Shown: piece by piece, positions 23,418 through 33,984 of the stretch
How positions within the stretch are numbered: the stretch's first letter is position 1
How the letters are laid out: the number at the start of each line of letters is the position of its first letter
DNA from: Pomphorhynchus laevis
Lineage: Eukaryota > Acanthocephala > Palaeacanthocephala > Echinorhynchida > Pomphorhynchidae
Assembly: GCA_012934845.2 (NCBI GenBank)
Contig: WNNJ02000079.1
Coordinates: 35,217 to 99,216 of the forward strand
Direction of reading: 5' to 3'
Length of the DNA stretch: 64,000 bases
Notes under the pieces: generated by a model
The model's database searches: none
What the model was told of the DNA's origin: nothing
Seen by the model: the letters and a program-made list of their open reading frames with translations, nothing else
Program-made: the position numbers and the translations under genes

Positions 23418-25785
23418 ACGTGGCAAATGCGTGCCAGCTGCACGCTTACAAGTCCACTAACAAAAAATGAAAAAATTAAGCAGATAAATTGTTTCAATGG
23501 GATTGGATTTGGCGTTGAAAGCACGGCAGGGAAGTTTTTAGCGAATATGAATGGGCAGATGATTCCACGATAGATGAGCAGCCACCACGAAGGAGCGGAA
23601 TCCAAAGGAATTGAGTAGTTTGGGACATGTAAAAAAGATAATTACAGGAACGCAAGGAACAGCAAATAGGACGAGAATTATCAAGAAAAGGAAGGTTGAG
23701 AAATGAAGGGTATGAAAAGTTACAAGGCGGAAAGCAACAAGAAGACGAATTTGAACACGACAATAAATTGTAGGCAAATCGAGAGAAACAAGATGGTGAA
23801 ATGTATGATCGAAACGACGAAGACGGAGGAGAACTCGGACGGCTACGTTGATTATGTGCTGTAAAGGAAGAAGAGTGGATTTAGGTGAGTTAAAAAATAG
23901 ACTAAGACAGTAATCAAGTCTTGAGAAAATGAGAGAAGATATGAGTCATACATGAAGGAAAATCGATCAATCTACGAATTTGACGGAGGTTGCGGAGTAT
24001 CAAGGTAGATGAGCCTACTTTATCTCTAACGAAAGGTTTAAGTGAAAGTCGGTTGTCGAAATGGAAGCCTAGGAAAACGAGATTATCAACGATAGGAAGA
24101 ATTTCAGAATTTAATGATACGGAGGAGGTTCTAAGCCGAGGCGTCGAGGTAGGATCCACATAATTTTGGATTTATCAGGATTCAGAGAAAGGCGAAGGGA
24201 AGAAATATGATTGGAAATTGAGACAATACAGTCGGAAGCAAAAACACTAAGATCGTGAATACGATAAACATGTGCATGATCATAGATGAGAATGTCATCA
24301 GAATATTGCATAACATGGAAGTTAAATGTATGAGAAATTGAAGACAAATCACTGAGAAGAGAGAAAAGCACAGGGCCTAATACGGAGCCTTATGGAACAC
24401 TGGACGGGATTGATGAAGGATGGGAGAGATAAGACTTAAAATAGACGCAAAATGTACGGTTTAATTAGAGCGAAAAGCGGCTTGGAAGGGCGGAAATAAG
24501 TTGGAGGAAAAGAGATATATATATTAACTTGCTTGATAACGAGACGCTCGAGGAGTTTAGAGAGGGTTGGGAGAAGTGAGATAGGACGGTAAGAAGATGG
24601 TAGTGAAGAGTCGAGAGATTGCTTTTTGATGAGAGGACGAACAGTGGCGCATTTCCAGATGGAAGGAAATGCACGGCTACGGGTGGACGAGTTGAACACT
24701 ATGGTTAAGAAGGGTGAGATAGAGGGGCAAATATTTTTAAGTAGGTGAGTGGGATTTGGGTCAGAAGGAGAGGTTTTATAAGGTAATGACAGCAGAATCG
24801 AAGAAACTTCATCAGACAAAACGGGAAGGTTGAATAGCTCTGGGAGGGAAGTATTTAAAGAGAAGAGAGGGTACAAGGGTTCTATGGGTAGTAGGGAAAG
24901 TATTTAAATAGCTTAGTTTATAGATAAGAAAATGCATCAGGATTTATATTACAAGGGGTAGATGATCGTGAACGAATTGAGTTTAAGATTTTCCAATGAG
25001 ATTTAGAGTTGAAAGATGACTCGAGTTGATTTCGCCAAAAGATAGTACGTTTGGTACGTATGAAGAATGAGATATGAACGGCGTTGAGAAAAGTAGGAAT
25101 CACGAAGGATTTGAAGGGAGTGAGTTGGTAGAACGTTTAAGAAAGCGATTATACACACGAAAAGAGTGACGGAGTCGACGCTTAGAAAGACTACAGTCAG
25201 AATCGAACCAGGACGCATGGCGCAAGCGCTGAGAATGTCGGAGTCGACTAAACAGAAGGTTATTGAGGATAGACATAAGTTCAGAATCAAACAGAATGCA
25301 GAGATCATCGGGAGAGAGATAGTTAAGAGGAAGTGAAAAGAGTGAAGAATTGAGTAAGGCTGTGCAGAGAATAGGGATATCGAGAAGTTTCCAGGGTCGA
25401 CTTGGTCTGGATAATGGTAACGGCGAAGGAGGATGGGGACGAGTAAGAGTAAGAGTGACAAGGAAATGATCGGACAAACCAGTATCATTAATTGACAAAG
25501 AGGTATAGTCATTGAAGCAGTTAGGAACAGTAATGATGTCGAGAGTATTGCCGAGAATATAAGTTGGGCTTGTTGAAAGTAATTTATAGTTAAGATCAGA
25601 AAAAAAAAGATTAGTTAAATTGATAGAGTCATAGTCAGCCCGGCGATTAAGACGAATGTTAAAGTCACCTAGAACAAATGAAGGAGTATAAGACAATGAG
25701 CAGTGAGAAAGATCTGCAAGCTCGCTAAATAACATACGTGAGGGTGCAGCTGAGAATGGACGGTATACAATCACAAGTTCGAGTA
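23418..25785 (-). mobile_element. L2/CR1-type LINE, 5'-truncated copy b
   Basis: Same family as the 27053-31311 copy. Minus strand: endonuclease half with SFVLGDFNIRLNRRADYDS and SINDTGLSDHFLVTLTLTR (25774-25100); RT with KCATVRPLIKKQSLDSSLPS, SYRPISLLPTLSKLLERLV and QYSDDILIYDHA (24876-24110); and a C-terminal tail to the shared 3' word GCACGCATTTGCCAC at 23434-23420. It is broken by several frame changes, and the catalytic box reads YSDD in place of YADD. The 5' end stops abruptly at about 25785. Confidence 0.85.
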
Positions 25786-25929
25786 AGTTTATATTAATTA
25801 ATTTTCCATTGTTCTATAAGCATGATAAAATACAGTTTTGCTCGAACTATAAATATATACACATGATTAATAATACCACGATTGACATGGACACAACATT
25901 AGATAACCTTGTTATAAGGTATCTACTGC

Positions 25930-26441
25930 ACTTAGCTCGTCGTCAAGGATGCGTTCAAATCGTCTGTGGAGTACTTTTGGCTCTGAAGTACTTTTTGATT
26001 TATGGCTTGTTGGTGTTTTGGGAATGAAACACTGACAAATATACACAGAACTTTTAAATCCACAGAACTTTCGACAGTTATATTTGCAAGTAGAGGTTCA
26101 TAAAGCTTGTGATTGGTGTTTCCGTTCACATTTTGAACTGCACGTACAGTTACAACTAAAATATCAACAGCGTGAATTTCAGTCAACGCCAGCTATGACA
26201 CAGTTAGCAAGGTGTGAACGTAGCAATCCGAAAACGACCCCCAGTTATAAGTGCGTCGTTCCATAAGTACATGATCATATAAGCTGCAGTAGGATATCCT
26301 TTTATGAATAATGTGAACAGTATCGATGCTTGTTCTGCCGTAAGCCCTGTTCAGCATTGGTACATATATCAGAATACCAGGTGTTGAAAGACTTGTCTCA
26401 AAAGCAAACAATGAAATGTTCAACCATTTGAAATTAAACAA
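25930..26441 (-). pseudogene. unidentified degraded coding stretch
   Basis: Two abutting minus-strand open stretches read as one protein-like sequence: TPGILIYVPMLNRAYGRTSI, VHIIHKRISYCSLYDHVLME, RRTYNWGSFSDCYVHTLL, then EIHAVDILVVTVRAVQNVNG and NTNHKLYEPLLANITVESS. The amino-acid make-up (aromatic and Val/Ile-rich strands) is that of a real protein, unlike the AT-rich noise around it. I do not recognise the family. It may be host or mobile in origin and appears broken about once. It lies just right of LINE copy b. Confidence 0.4.
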
Positions 26442-26844
26442 AATATTTTGTTAGAATTTATGAAAGCATAACTTGTAAATACTTTTTGGTCCATTACTGA
26501 AAAGCAACAGTGATCTTAGTGAATCGTCACAGAATATCATTATATTATTAATATAATGATATTGTGTGATATTTTAGCATCATTTTGTGAGTGAGAATCA
26601 AGGTTGATAGCTTAACTTCATTTCTGAAGTAAAAGAATTTAAGTGTATAACTCTAGAGTACAAATTTTGATCACGAAGGTGATTGCACAAGTTGTCTAAG
26701 TATCGATATTATCGTTGTAAACTTTTGTTGTATAATAAATCCTCATTTACTTTAATTTGATCATCTTAATCTGACTATCATCTTAATCTGACTATGCAAA
26801 CAAATAACTATTTACAATATTATTCAGATTTTTGATACACAAAT

Positions 26845-26965
26845 TACAACACTATCTAAACATCGTAGAAAAGTCCATCGACACTATCAGGATATCAGAG
26901 ATCGAGTAATAAACAGTTGGAACAGACTCCCGTCATCTGCCGTCATCTACAATAAATAACATACA
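26845..26965 (+). mobile_element. CR1-like LINE C-terminal scrap
   Basis: Plus strand reads KHRRKVHRHYQDIRDRVINS then WNRLPSSAVIYNK. RVxNxWNxLPxxVV is the end of the RT ORF in CR1/L2-group LINEs. It sits immediately 5' of the full-length LINE, separated by two copies of CCGTCATCTACAATAAATAA. Confidence 0.6.
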
Positions 26966-27052
26966 ATCTCCCGTCATCTACAATAAATAACATACAATCT
27001 AATATACATACAACGAGGAGAATAAAATCACGAATCAAACGACTATATACAA

Positions 27053-28450
27053 ATGGGTCGGAAAAAACAAAAGTCTCAAGTTCCCAACCATGTTGCGTCC
27101 AACACCGATGTTAGAGATGTTTCCAATGGATCTGAACAACAAGTCCTTTGCTCAAACAATGATTGTCACACGTGGGTAAGTATTTGGACTTCAGAATCCC
27201 AGGCATCTTGCCTTGCAGACAACGAATTCTACTGTGGCTACTGTTCGGCTAAGATGATAAATACGATGAAGAGTGAAATAGAGAGTCTCAAGACAAATAT
27301 ATTGAAACTATCTGGCAATGCAGCGATGTCCACACATGCCTCTTCGTATTGTAATAAGTCTCAACCTCGATGCCCAATTCTCCCGCATTCGATTGCCTCT
27401 AAGAATGCCAAATCTCCCATCTCTTCTACAGGTATTACTATACATCCTTCAATTTTGCCCAATCAATCAGCTCAATCTTCTGACGTTACTGTCATTGACC
27501 ATTTGCAACCCAGTATTTCTTTTGTCGTATCAGATAAATCACCTTACATTTCTACCCCTCATTGCGTTTCTACGTCATCATCAGATAATCCATTATCAGA
27601 TAATCTGAAGGAGCCGCAAATTGTATCGCAGCAAGATGGATTTTGTCAAGTTTATGATAAATCTACCGATACAGTGACGGAGCCGCAAATTGTTACAACT
27701 AATGTATGTTCACTCCCCGACACCCCACGTCCCGTCCTTCCTGTCTCGTTTCTCAATAACTTGCATCCATCAATCAAAATCACCTCCACCAGCCTCCACT
27801 ATCCTTCCACTCATAACCTTTCCTCACATCGCTTGCCACCCGCTTTATTATCATTATCCTCTATGTCTCCCGTCGTCAAACCAAATCCCTCCAAATCATC
27901 AACTGCCAGCTCTTCTATCGTGATCTCACCTACTCACGTCAGTCGTCCTCCTTTACGGAAGCGCTTTGCTTCTCGCGATCGTTGCGTCATTGTTACTAAT
28001 ATCACGCCTTCTAACTCCTTATCTCCACAAGCACGTCTGGACCACGATGTTTCCGCCTTCAGATCCATCCTCTCGTCTATTGTTCCTGCGGATAAACCAT
28101 CCTTTTTCAAGGACATTTCTCCAGTCGCATTCATCCGTCTAAACAAATCTTCTCAATCTAATCCTTCCCAGCCCCCTCTCCTAAAAATTGTTTTCAAGCA
28201 TCGCTCTCACGCGTCTTCTGTCCTCTCTCAACGATTCAAACTCATGTCATCTTCAACCACTCGAATTTTCCCCGATCGCGCCCCTTCCGAAATCGCTCAA
28301 ATCTCTTCAGCCCGCATCGAAAAACGTCGTCGCGAGGAAAACGGCGAAACTTCACTCGCCATCCGAAACATAGACGGAAATTTTCAAATTGTCCACACCC
28401 GTCCAAAAATTCGATGGCGCTCCATCTCTCCTATGTGTCTTCTCCACTAG
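27053..28450 (+). CDS. LINE ORF1 protein with PHD-like zinc finger
   Basis: 465 residues. Near residues 30-65 VLCSNNDCHTWVSIWTSES and FYCGYCSAKM make a PHD-like C--C-H...C--C pattern, a domain known in ORF1 of some CR1/L2-group LINEs. It is followed by a short helix likely to coil (MINTMKSEIESLKTNILKL), a long Ser/Pro/Thr-rich low-complexity middle, and a basic C-terminal part with DRCVIVTNITPS and LKIVFKHRSHASSVLSQRF, an RNA-binding-like strand pattern. The expected role is to bind LINE RNA. It ends at a TAG 37 bases inside ORF2, which is in another frame. The start is the first ATG of the frame. Confidence 0.75.
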   Translation: MGRKKQKSQVPNHVASNTDVRDVSNGSEQQVLCSNNDCHTWVSIWTSESQASCLADNEFYCGYCSAKMINTMKSEIESLKTNILKLSGNAAMSTHASSYCNKSQPRCPILPHSIASKNAKSPISSTGITIHPSILPNQSAQSSDVTVIDHLQPSISFVVSDKSPYISTPHCVSTSSSDNPLSDNLKEPQIVSQQDGFCQVYDKSTDTVTEPQIVTTNVCSLPDTPRPVLPVSFLNNLHPSIKITSTSLHYPSTHNLSSHRLPPALLSLSSMSPVVKPNPSKSSTASSSIVISPTHVSRPPLRKRFASRDRCVIVTNITPSNSLSPQARLDHDVSAFRSILSSIVPADKPSFFKDISPVAFIRLNKSSQSNPSQPPLLKIVFKHRSHASSVLSQRFKLMSSSTTRIFPDRAPSEIAQISSARIEKRRREENGETSLAIRNIDGNFQIVHTRPKIRWRSISPMCLLH

Positions 28451-31311
28451 TCTCTTTCGCCACAGCACACGGTTTCCGCCTCGGTCTCCTCAACACTAGA
28501 TCTATTCTCAATAAATCCGATCTTATCCTCAACCTATTCACCAAGCAATCCATCGATCTCTTCTGCCTCACCGAATCCTGGCACTCAGATTCCGACGACC
28601 TTTCCATTCGCCGTCTGCTCTCTGCCGGTTGCTCCCTAGTCGAATCCGCCCGCCCCCTCAGCTCATGCCCTTCTAAATCCTCTAATCATGGCGGCATCGT
28701 CGCATTCGCGCGTCACCCAGCGTCTCTTCGCAAAATCAATCCCCCTTTCAGTCCTTGCTCTTTTGAATTGCTCACTTGTCGTTATTCTAACCCGATCACT
28801 CTAGATATCGCCATTGTATACCGTCCTGGTTCATCAGCTCCTACAGCCTTATTTTTTACCGAACTCGCTGACCTCCTTTCTCATTGTTCTTTGTCCTCAA
28901 TCCCTTCACTCGTTCTAGGCGACTTCAATATCCGCCTAGACCGCCCCTCTTCCACAGATTCCATCCGCTTCATCAACATTCTATCCAACTACAATTACAA
29001 ACTAATCTCCACTGCCCCCACACATATACTTGGCGGGGCACTCGACATCATCGCTGTCCCCGATCATTTTGCTGCCCACACCTCACTGTCCATCTCTGAT
29101 CCTGGTCTATCCGATCACTTTCTTATCACCCTTGATCTCGCTCGAAACCACACCCCTCCTCACACACATACAATCCTACGTCGCCCTTGGAGAAATCTGG
29201 ACCTTTCCCTTCTCCGCTCTGCCTTACTCAAATCGTCTCTATCATTACCCACAATAACATATTCATCTCCTCACGATCTCGCCTTTCTTTTCGACTCTGA
29301 ACTCACATCCACTCTCGATATTCTCTTGCCCTTCAAGTCTCACCCACACCGTCGCTTGCACCGTGCCCCATGGTTTGACATCCAATGCCTACTCTCAAAG
29401 CGTCGACTCCGCCATGCTTTTCGAGTCTATCACCGCTCTCTCAGACGCGATTTCCGCTCGATCACTCCGTCTTTCCGTGATTCCTATCTTGCTCTTCGCC
29501 GGTCTCATCTCAACCTACTACGTACCAAATGCAACTCCTTCTGGCAGCATAAAATAATCACTTCATTCAACTCTAAGACTCTCTGGCATACTTTTAACTC
29601 AATCCTGGCTCGTTCCTCTACGCCTTGCAACATCAATGCTAATGATTATTCGTCATTTCTCCAGACTAAAGTATCCACGCTGCTCTCTCACACCCCGGTC
29701 TCCATCCTATTCCACTCTGCCCAGTCTACTCTCATCCTTCCCGAACTCTTTCATCTTCTCCCTGTATCACCTACAGAAGTATCATCTTTCCTCATGTCCT
29801 TGCCCAACAAAACCTCACGTGCCGATCCCCTGCCTACCCACATATTAAAATCTATATGCTCATCGATATCCCCATTTCTCACAACCTTGTTTAACTCGTC
29901 CATCCGCAGTCGTATCTTCCCTTCACACTGGAAATCCGCAATCGTTCGTCCCCTCCTTAAGAAACAATCGCTCGACCCCTCCCTTCCTTCTAGCTATCGC
30001 CCCATTTCACTACTCCCTACTCTTTCTAAGCTCTTAGAACGCCTCATCTTAATACAAATCAACGCTTATCTCTCCTCATCCAATCTGTACCCTCCTTTCC
30101 AATCCGCTTTCCGCTCTAATCACTCGACAGAAATCGCATGCATAAAAGTGTACAACGACTTACTCATTTCTCGAGACAAGACTCTATATAGTGTTCTCAT
30201 CTCCCTGAACCTCTCCTCCGCATTCGACATTGTCGACCACTCCGTCCTCCTTTCTCGCCTTCGTTATGATTACGGCTTTTCTTCCTCCTCCGTAGCTTGG
30301 TTCGCCTCATATCTATCCGACCGTTCCTTTCGCGTCTGTTCTAATTCATCATCCTCCCCTCCCATCCCTATTTTTTGCGGGGTTCCACAAGGTTCAGTCC
30401 TAGGTCCCCTGCTTTTCTCTCTTTTGCTTGGCGATCTCTCTCCATTTATCAAACCTTACTCCTTTAACGTCATGCAATACGCCGATGACATTCTAATCTA
30501 TGCTCATGCACCCGCACATCGCATACACGATATCGCCATTTCTGCCTCCAACTGTCTCTCTTCTATCTACAAGCGTCTCTCCAATCTCCATCTCGTTCTA
30601 AACGCCGAAAAGTCCAAAATAATGTGGATCCTTCCCCGTAAACCAAGCATATCTCCTCCCATTGTATCTTTTGCCTCATCGATCATCCCTGTAGTTCACA
30701 ATCTCACTTTCTTAGGCTTCCATTTCGATGATCACCTTTCCCTTAAACCCTTCGTCCGTGACAAGGTCCGCTCGTCTAACTTAATTCTTCGTGACATCCG
30801 CCGTATCCGCCCCCTTATCGACTTCCGTTCTTGTATGTCTCTTCTTTCATCGCTTCTTTTCCCTAAAATCGATTACTGCCTTAGCCTTTTCGCCAATTCT
30901 CCAAAATCCATCATCCTACCCCTACAACGAATAATCAACACCGCCGTTCGAGTGCTCTTTCGCCTCCGTCGCTTCGACCACACATCCACATATTTTGCCC
31001 AACTCTCCTGGCCCACCATCCACATCCGCATCAAACTCCGCCTTCTTCTCATTACTTTTCGTCTCATCGCTGTCGGCTCCCCATCGTTCATCAACCTTCC
31101 TTTCTTAGACGATACTCGCCCCACCTCGCTATCGCTTCGTTCCTGTCATACCCTCTTACTCCACGTTCCTAATTACTCCAACAACTACGGTCTCCGATCC
31201 TTCCTCGTCGCCGCCTCACTCGCCTGGAATCAACTCCCTCTCGACGTCCGCCGCGCTCCCTCTTTTATCACATTCAAACACCTCCTCCGTTCACACCTTC
31301 TCGACGCCTGA
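28414..31311 (+). CDS. LINE ORF2: APE endonuclease and reverse transcriptase
   Basis: 965 residues. Endonuclease at about 20-240: FRLGLLNTRSILNKSDLIL, IDLFCLTESWHSD, LDIAIVYRPGSSAP, LVLGDFNIRLD and GLSDHFLITLDL (the SDH box). RT at about 500-760: VRPLLKKQSLDPSLPSSYRP, ISLLPTLSKLLERLI, FRSNHSTEIACIKV, ISLNLSSAFDIVDHS, FCGVPQGSVLGPLLFSLLL and MQYADDILIYAHA. The C-terminal end reads RSFLVAASLAWNQLPLDVRR. The YADD box is normal, but motif A reads LNLSSAFD where the family and copy d have LDxSSAFD, so the first catalytic Asp is Asn. The ORF could be translated by restart or a frame change after ORF1. The L2/CR1 group is firm; the exact clade is not. Confidence 0.88.
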   Translation: MALHLSYVSSPLVSFATAHGFRLGLLNTRSILNKSDLILNLFTKQSIDLFCLTESWHSDSDDLSIRRLLSAGCSLVESARPLSSCPSKSSNHGGIVAFARHPASLRKINPPFSPCSFELLTCRYSNPITLDIAIVYRPGSSAPTALFFTELADLLSHCSLSSIPSLVLGDFNIRLDRPSSTDSIRFINILSNYNYKLISTAPTHILGGALDIIAVPDHFAAHTSLSISDPGLSDHFLITLDLARNHTPPHTHTILRRPWRNLDLSLLRSALLKSSLSLPTITYSSPHDLAFLFDSELTSTLDILLPFKSHPHRRLHRAPWFDIQCLLSKRRLRHAFRVYHRSLRRDFRSITPSFRDSYLALRRSHLNLLRTKCNSFWQHKIITSFNSKTLWHTFNSILARSSTPCNINANDYSSFLQTKVSTLLSHTPVSILFHSAQSTLILPELFHLLPVSPTEVSSFLMSLPNKTSRADPLPTHILKSICSSISPFLTTLFNSSIRSRIFPSHWKSAIVRPLLKKQSLDPSLPSSYRPISLLPTLSKLLERLILIQINAYLSSSNLYPPFQSAFRSNHSTEIACIKVYNDLLISRDKTLYSVLISLNLSSAFDIVDHSVLLSRLRYDYGFSSSSVAWFASYLSDRSFRVCSNSSSSPPIPIFCGVPQGSVLGPLLFSLLLGDLSPFIKPYSFNVMQYADDILIYAHAPAHRIHDIAISASNCLSSIYKRLSNLHLVLNAEKSKIMWILPRKPSISPPIVSFASSIIPVVHNLTFLGFHFDDHLSLKPFVRDKVRSSNLILRDIRRIRPLIDFRSCMSLLSSLLFPKIDYCLSLFANSPKSIILPLQRIINTAVRVLFRLRRFDHTSTYFAQLSWPTIHIRIKLRLLLITFRLIAVGSPSFINLPFLDDTRPTSLSLRSCHTLLLHVPNYSNNYGLRSFLVAASLAWNQLPLDVRRAPSFITFKHLLRSHLLDA

Positions 31312-31439
31312 TTCACAGTTTTGTTTTTGTTGTGGTCATGTAAGCGTGCGCTGGCACGCATTTGCCACGTTAAAATAAATCTTTTTTTTATCATAAATTT
31401 TGAAAAATCATGTCGTGGATGTTATATTTTTGAACAAAG

Positions 31440-31760
31440 ATTTTTGTTCTTGGCGATTTTTTAGTTTGATATTAGAAATACACGTATTTTTATCCCTTCG
31501 CAGTGTTGAGCAGCCGCGTGGTCCACATGTGGAACAACCTCCCAATTGAAATGTGATTGCCACTAATCGGAGGACTTTTAAGGATCTCCTTAAAAACAAG
31601 TTGAAGGAAAATATGAACAAACTTTTAATTATTCTTTGACTGTCTTTTTTGTTTTTACTTTCTTTATATTCCCTTTTTACATATCGTGATGTCCCTGTAT
31701 GAGCCTGCGCGCTTTTTTGGTGATCTATAGTAATAATACGACTTTAGGAAATCATCTAGT
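31440..31760 (+). mobile_element. CR1-like LINE 3' tail
   Basis: Plus strand, with one frame change: VLSSRVVHMWNNLPIEM, then RRTFKDLLKNKLKENMNK. SSRVVxxWNxLPxE...FKxLLxxxL is the C-terminal signature of CR1-type RT ORFs. It begins directly after the full-length LINE, so the large LINE may have inserted beside or into an older one. Confidence 0.65.
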
Positions 31761-32328
31761 TCAAAAATTTAATTGTAAGATAATTTAGAAAATTATCTAA
31801 ATATTTTAATTATCTAATATTTTAGAAAATATTACTTTAAATCACGCATAATTGCATCATGAAAATTTATTTACGTTGTAACTTTATAGTAATTCCGAGT
31901 ATATAATTACTATCCAAAGTATTGTGATATGTTTGTTGTTTTCAGACGATTTCAATTATGGTTTTCTAAAACCATATTTCCCATTCGATCTTTACATCGC
32001 AAACATTCAACATATCACAATTTAACGAATATCAATCACCCAAATAAATGTGACTTAACCATTGAAGTTGACTCTGTGGTTGTAGGATAGCTATTAAGTA
32101 ACTGTTAATAGCCAGAGGTATCTATATCACTATTAGGTAGAGACCACGGAAATGTTAATTTTATCAGAATAAAACGCAACAAAATGTCATGAGTGAATGA
32201 TATTTGTGATACTTAAAAGTTAATCTTCTTTAAAGGCAAGTATTTGTTTACTACAAGTGTGCAGTTTATCATTATGGTAAAAATGTTTTCCATCATACGG
32301 GAGAAAAATATAGCACGATCCATTCATT
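31761..32328. promoter_or_regulatory. upstream region of the ShKT gene
   Basis: AT-rich intergenic DNA before the secreted-protein gene. CTTAAAAGTTAATCTTC and an AT-rich block lie near 32210-32230. No convincing TATA box or trans-splice acceptor could be assigned by eye. Confidence 0.3.
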
Positions 32329-32448
32329 ATGTTAACCACAAAAAGCCAATGGCAACATCACAGATGTTTTGGATATAAAAATATCATATTCGAGCAATTA
32401 CTGATCAAGAAGTATTTTTCAATTTCCAACTTCGATAATAGCATCAAT

Positions 32449-33051
32449 ATGCAGAAGCTGACATTTTTCCTTGTTTATATCGTTAGTACCTTAGCATCAG
32501 TACCCCCTCTTCATATAAGAAATGCAAATTTACCGCCCGCACATCATTCGGACACGCTTAATCGTAGTAAAAGATACGAGGCATCCGTTCATTTCGGATT
32601 CGGTATAAAGGCAAACAGAGGAAGGAAGTTTAAGGATATGCGGCCATTGTATACAGTAGAAGGAGAAGACTACAGTAATAGACCCCATAATGTGTACCAC
32701 GGTAATCAGTATATAAACTGTAAGCAACAGTATTGCAACGGTCAAAATGATTACGAGCAAAGCGGTAGTAGGTATCGACAAAATGAGTATCAGCGTCAAG
32801 AAGAACCCCCACGTCAACAAGAAATACAGGAGCAAGATTATGATCGCAGTCCACCAGACGTAGAAGTTGAGGACGCTCCTATACAGGAACATCATCATAC
32901 ACATTATCACCATCATAGCGGTGTAGTACCTGTGAAATGTAGACTATTGGACACAAATTCACAGTGTGTAAACTATAAAACGTTATGTTATCAAAAAACT
33001 GTTAAAACGATGTGTCCTTTGACTTGTAATACGAAGCCAGCTTGCCAGTAA
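32449..33051 (+). CDS. secreted protein with C-terminal ShKT-like domain
   Basis: 200 residues from the chosen start. The frame is open from an ATG at 32329, but the Met at 32449 begins a clean signal peptide (MQKLTFFLVYIVSTLASVPP), so it is the likely start. A dibasic KR follows about 30 residues later. The middle is rich in Gln, Asn, Tyr, Asp and Arg, ending in a His cluster (EHHHTHYHHH). The last ~39 residues carry six Cys spaced C-x8-C-x6-C-x8-C-x3-C-x5-C with KTMCPLTC, the ShKT pattern of nematode and cnidarian secreted proteins (potassium-channel-blocker fold, often a module in enzymes or effectors). A polyadenylation signal AATAAA lies right after the stop (33057-33062). The function is unknown. 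The dibasic site could allow processing. Confidence 0.75.
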   Translation: MQKLTFFLVYIVSTLASVPPLHIRNANLPPAHHSDTLNRSKRYEASVHFGFGIKANRGRKFKDMRPLYTVEGEDYSNRPHNVYHGNQYINCKQQYCNGQNDYEQSGSRYRQNEYQRQEEPPRQQEIQEQDYDRSPPDVEVEDAPIQEHHHTHYHHHSGVVPVKCRLLDTNSQCVNYKTLCYQKTVKTMCPLTCNTKPACQ

Positions 33052-33062
33052 CCACAATAAAA

Positions 33063-33980
33063 GTCCCTTATGAAACTTAGTTGTTTTTGTGAAACACTTT
33101 AAAAATTTTGTTGATACAATTTTTGACGCTAGGAATATTTAATGAAGAATTATTTGTTTTAATGGAAATTAAATAAATATTATTTAAATTATTATTAAAT
33201 TGTATCCTCAAAATATTTAGAATTATTATGCATTAAGACTAAGGACATGGTTCTTATAATAATCAAAATATTATTTTTAAGTAATTCTAACATTTGCCGA
33301 CTGCTACAATCATTTTAGAAGTAATTTTGGTTGAAGGTTCTTTAATATTTAGCAGAAAAATGATGTTAATTGAATCAAACCATTGTGGTAATTAACTGTA
33401 ATAATAGGTAATCGCTATGAAGTTGTTGATTAATTAGTATTAAAAATTCATAATATATAGGTTATTATTACTATATTAACTAAATCGATCATCTTGATTA
33501 TCTTCCAAATTGAATCTTGCTTATCTACACCATCATTCTTTCTGTATTTATCCCTCTCCGTATTTTCTCTCATAATTCTAACATGTTTCTATTTTATTTT
33601 CTGACAGATTGCACAATTTTCCTGTTTGTTTTGTTAAATATCTTACTTTTAATAGACTTGTGAGTGGATTATAACTACGGTAGCCACTTTAATAGAAAAA
33701 TTACTTGCATAATTTATGATGTAAAATTGAATTACAACCCAAATAAAATAGTCAATATTTTAATTTAACCTTAAATGAGCAAGAATGTTTCATTATGGGA
33801 ATAAATACAAAAAACTTTTTGTACAGAGGAAAGATGGAAAATTATTATGATTTAAATGTAAATCCTCTTAGTTTATATGAATACAATTCCCTATATAATT
33901 ACTTAAATGCTTACTTTGGTAAGCTGATTAATAGGCAAAGCTTAAATACATCAAAGATAAACACTTGGAAAACAACAATT
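33063..33980. other. intergenic AT-rich spacer, nothing recognised
   Basis: Low-complexity AT DNA between the ShKT gene and an RTE-type element. Only short unsupported open frames are seen. Confidence 0.4.
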
Positions 33981-33984
33981 TCTT

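Larger units (their letters stand above)
27000..31400 (+). mobile_element. L2/CR1-type LINE, full-length-looking copy a
   Basis: Two long ORFs without stops, a short 3' UTR with GCACGCATTTGCCAC at 31354-31368, and an AT-rich 3' end (TTAAAATAAATCTTTTTTTT). The coding strand is very rich in C and T and poor in purines, unlike the AT-rich host, and the GC content is clearly higher. Broken copies lie at 22110, 23418 and 43020. The exact 5' end and any target-site duplication could not be fixed. The open frames suggest a young insertion. Confidence 0.85.

Noticed and set aside
32329-32448. Upstream 40 codons of the ShKT frame as part of the protein
   Set aside because: Starting there would bury the clear signal peptide; the Met at 32449 is preferred.
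32530-32916. 128-codon minus-strand open frame over the ShKT gene
   Set aside because: Antisense shadow. Its Leu/Ile runs come from the Gln/Asn/Asp codons of the real gene.
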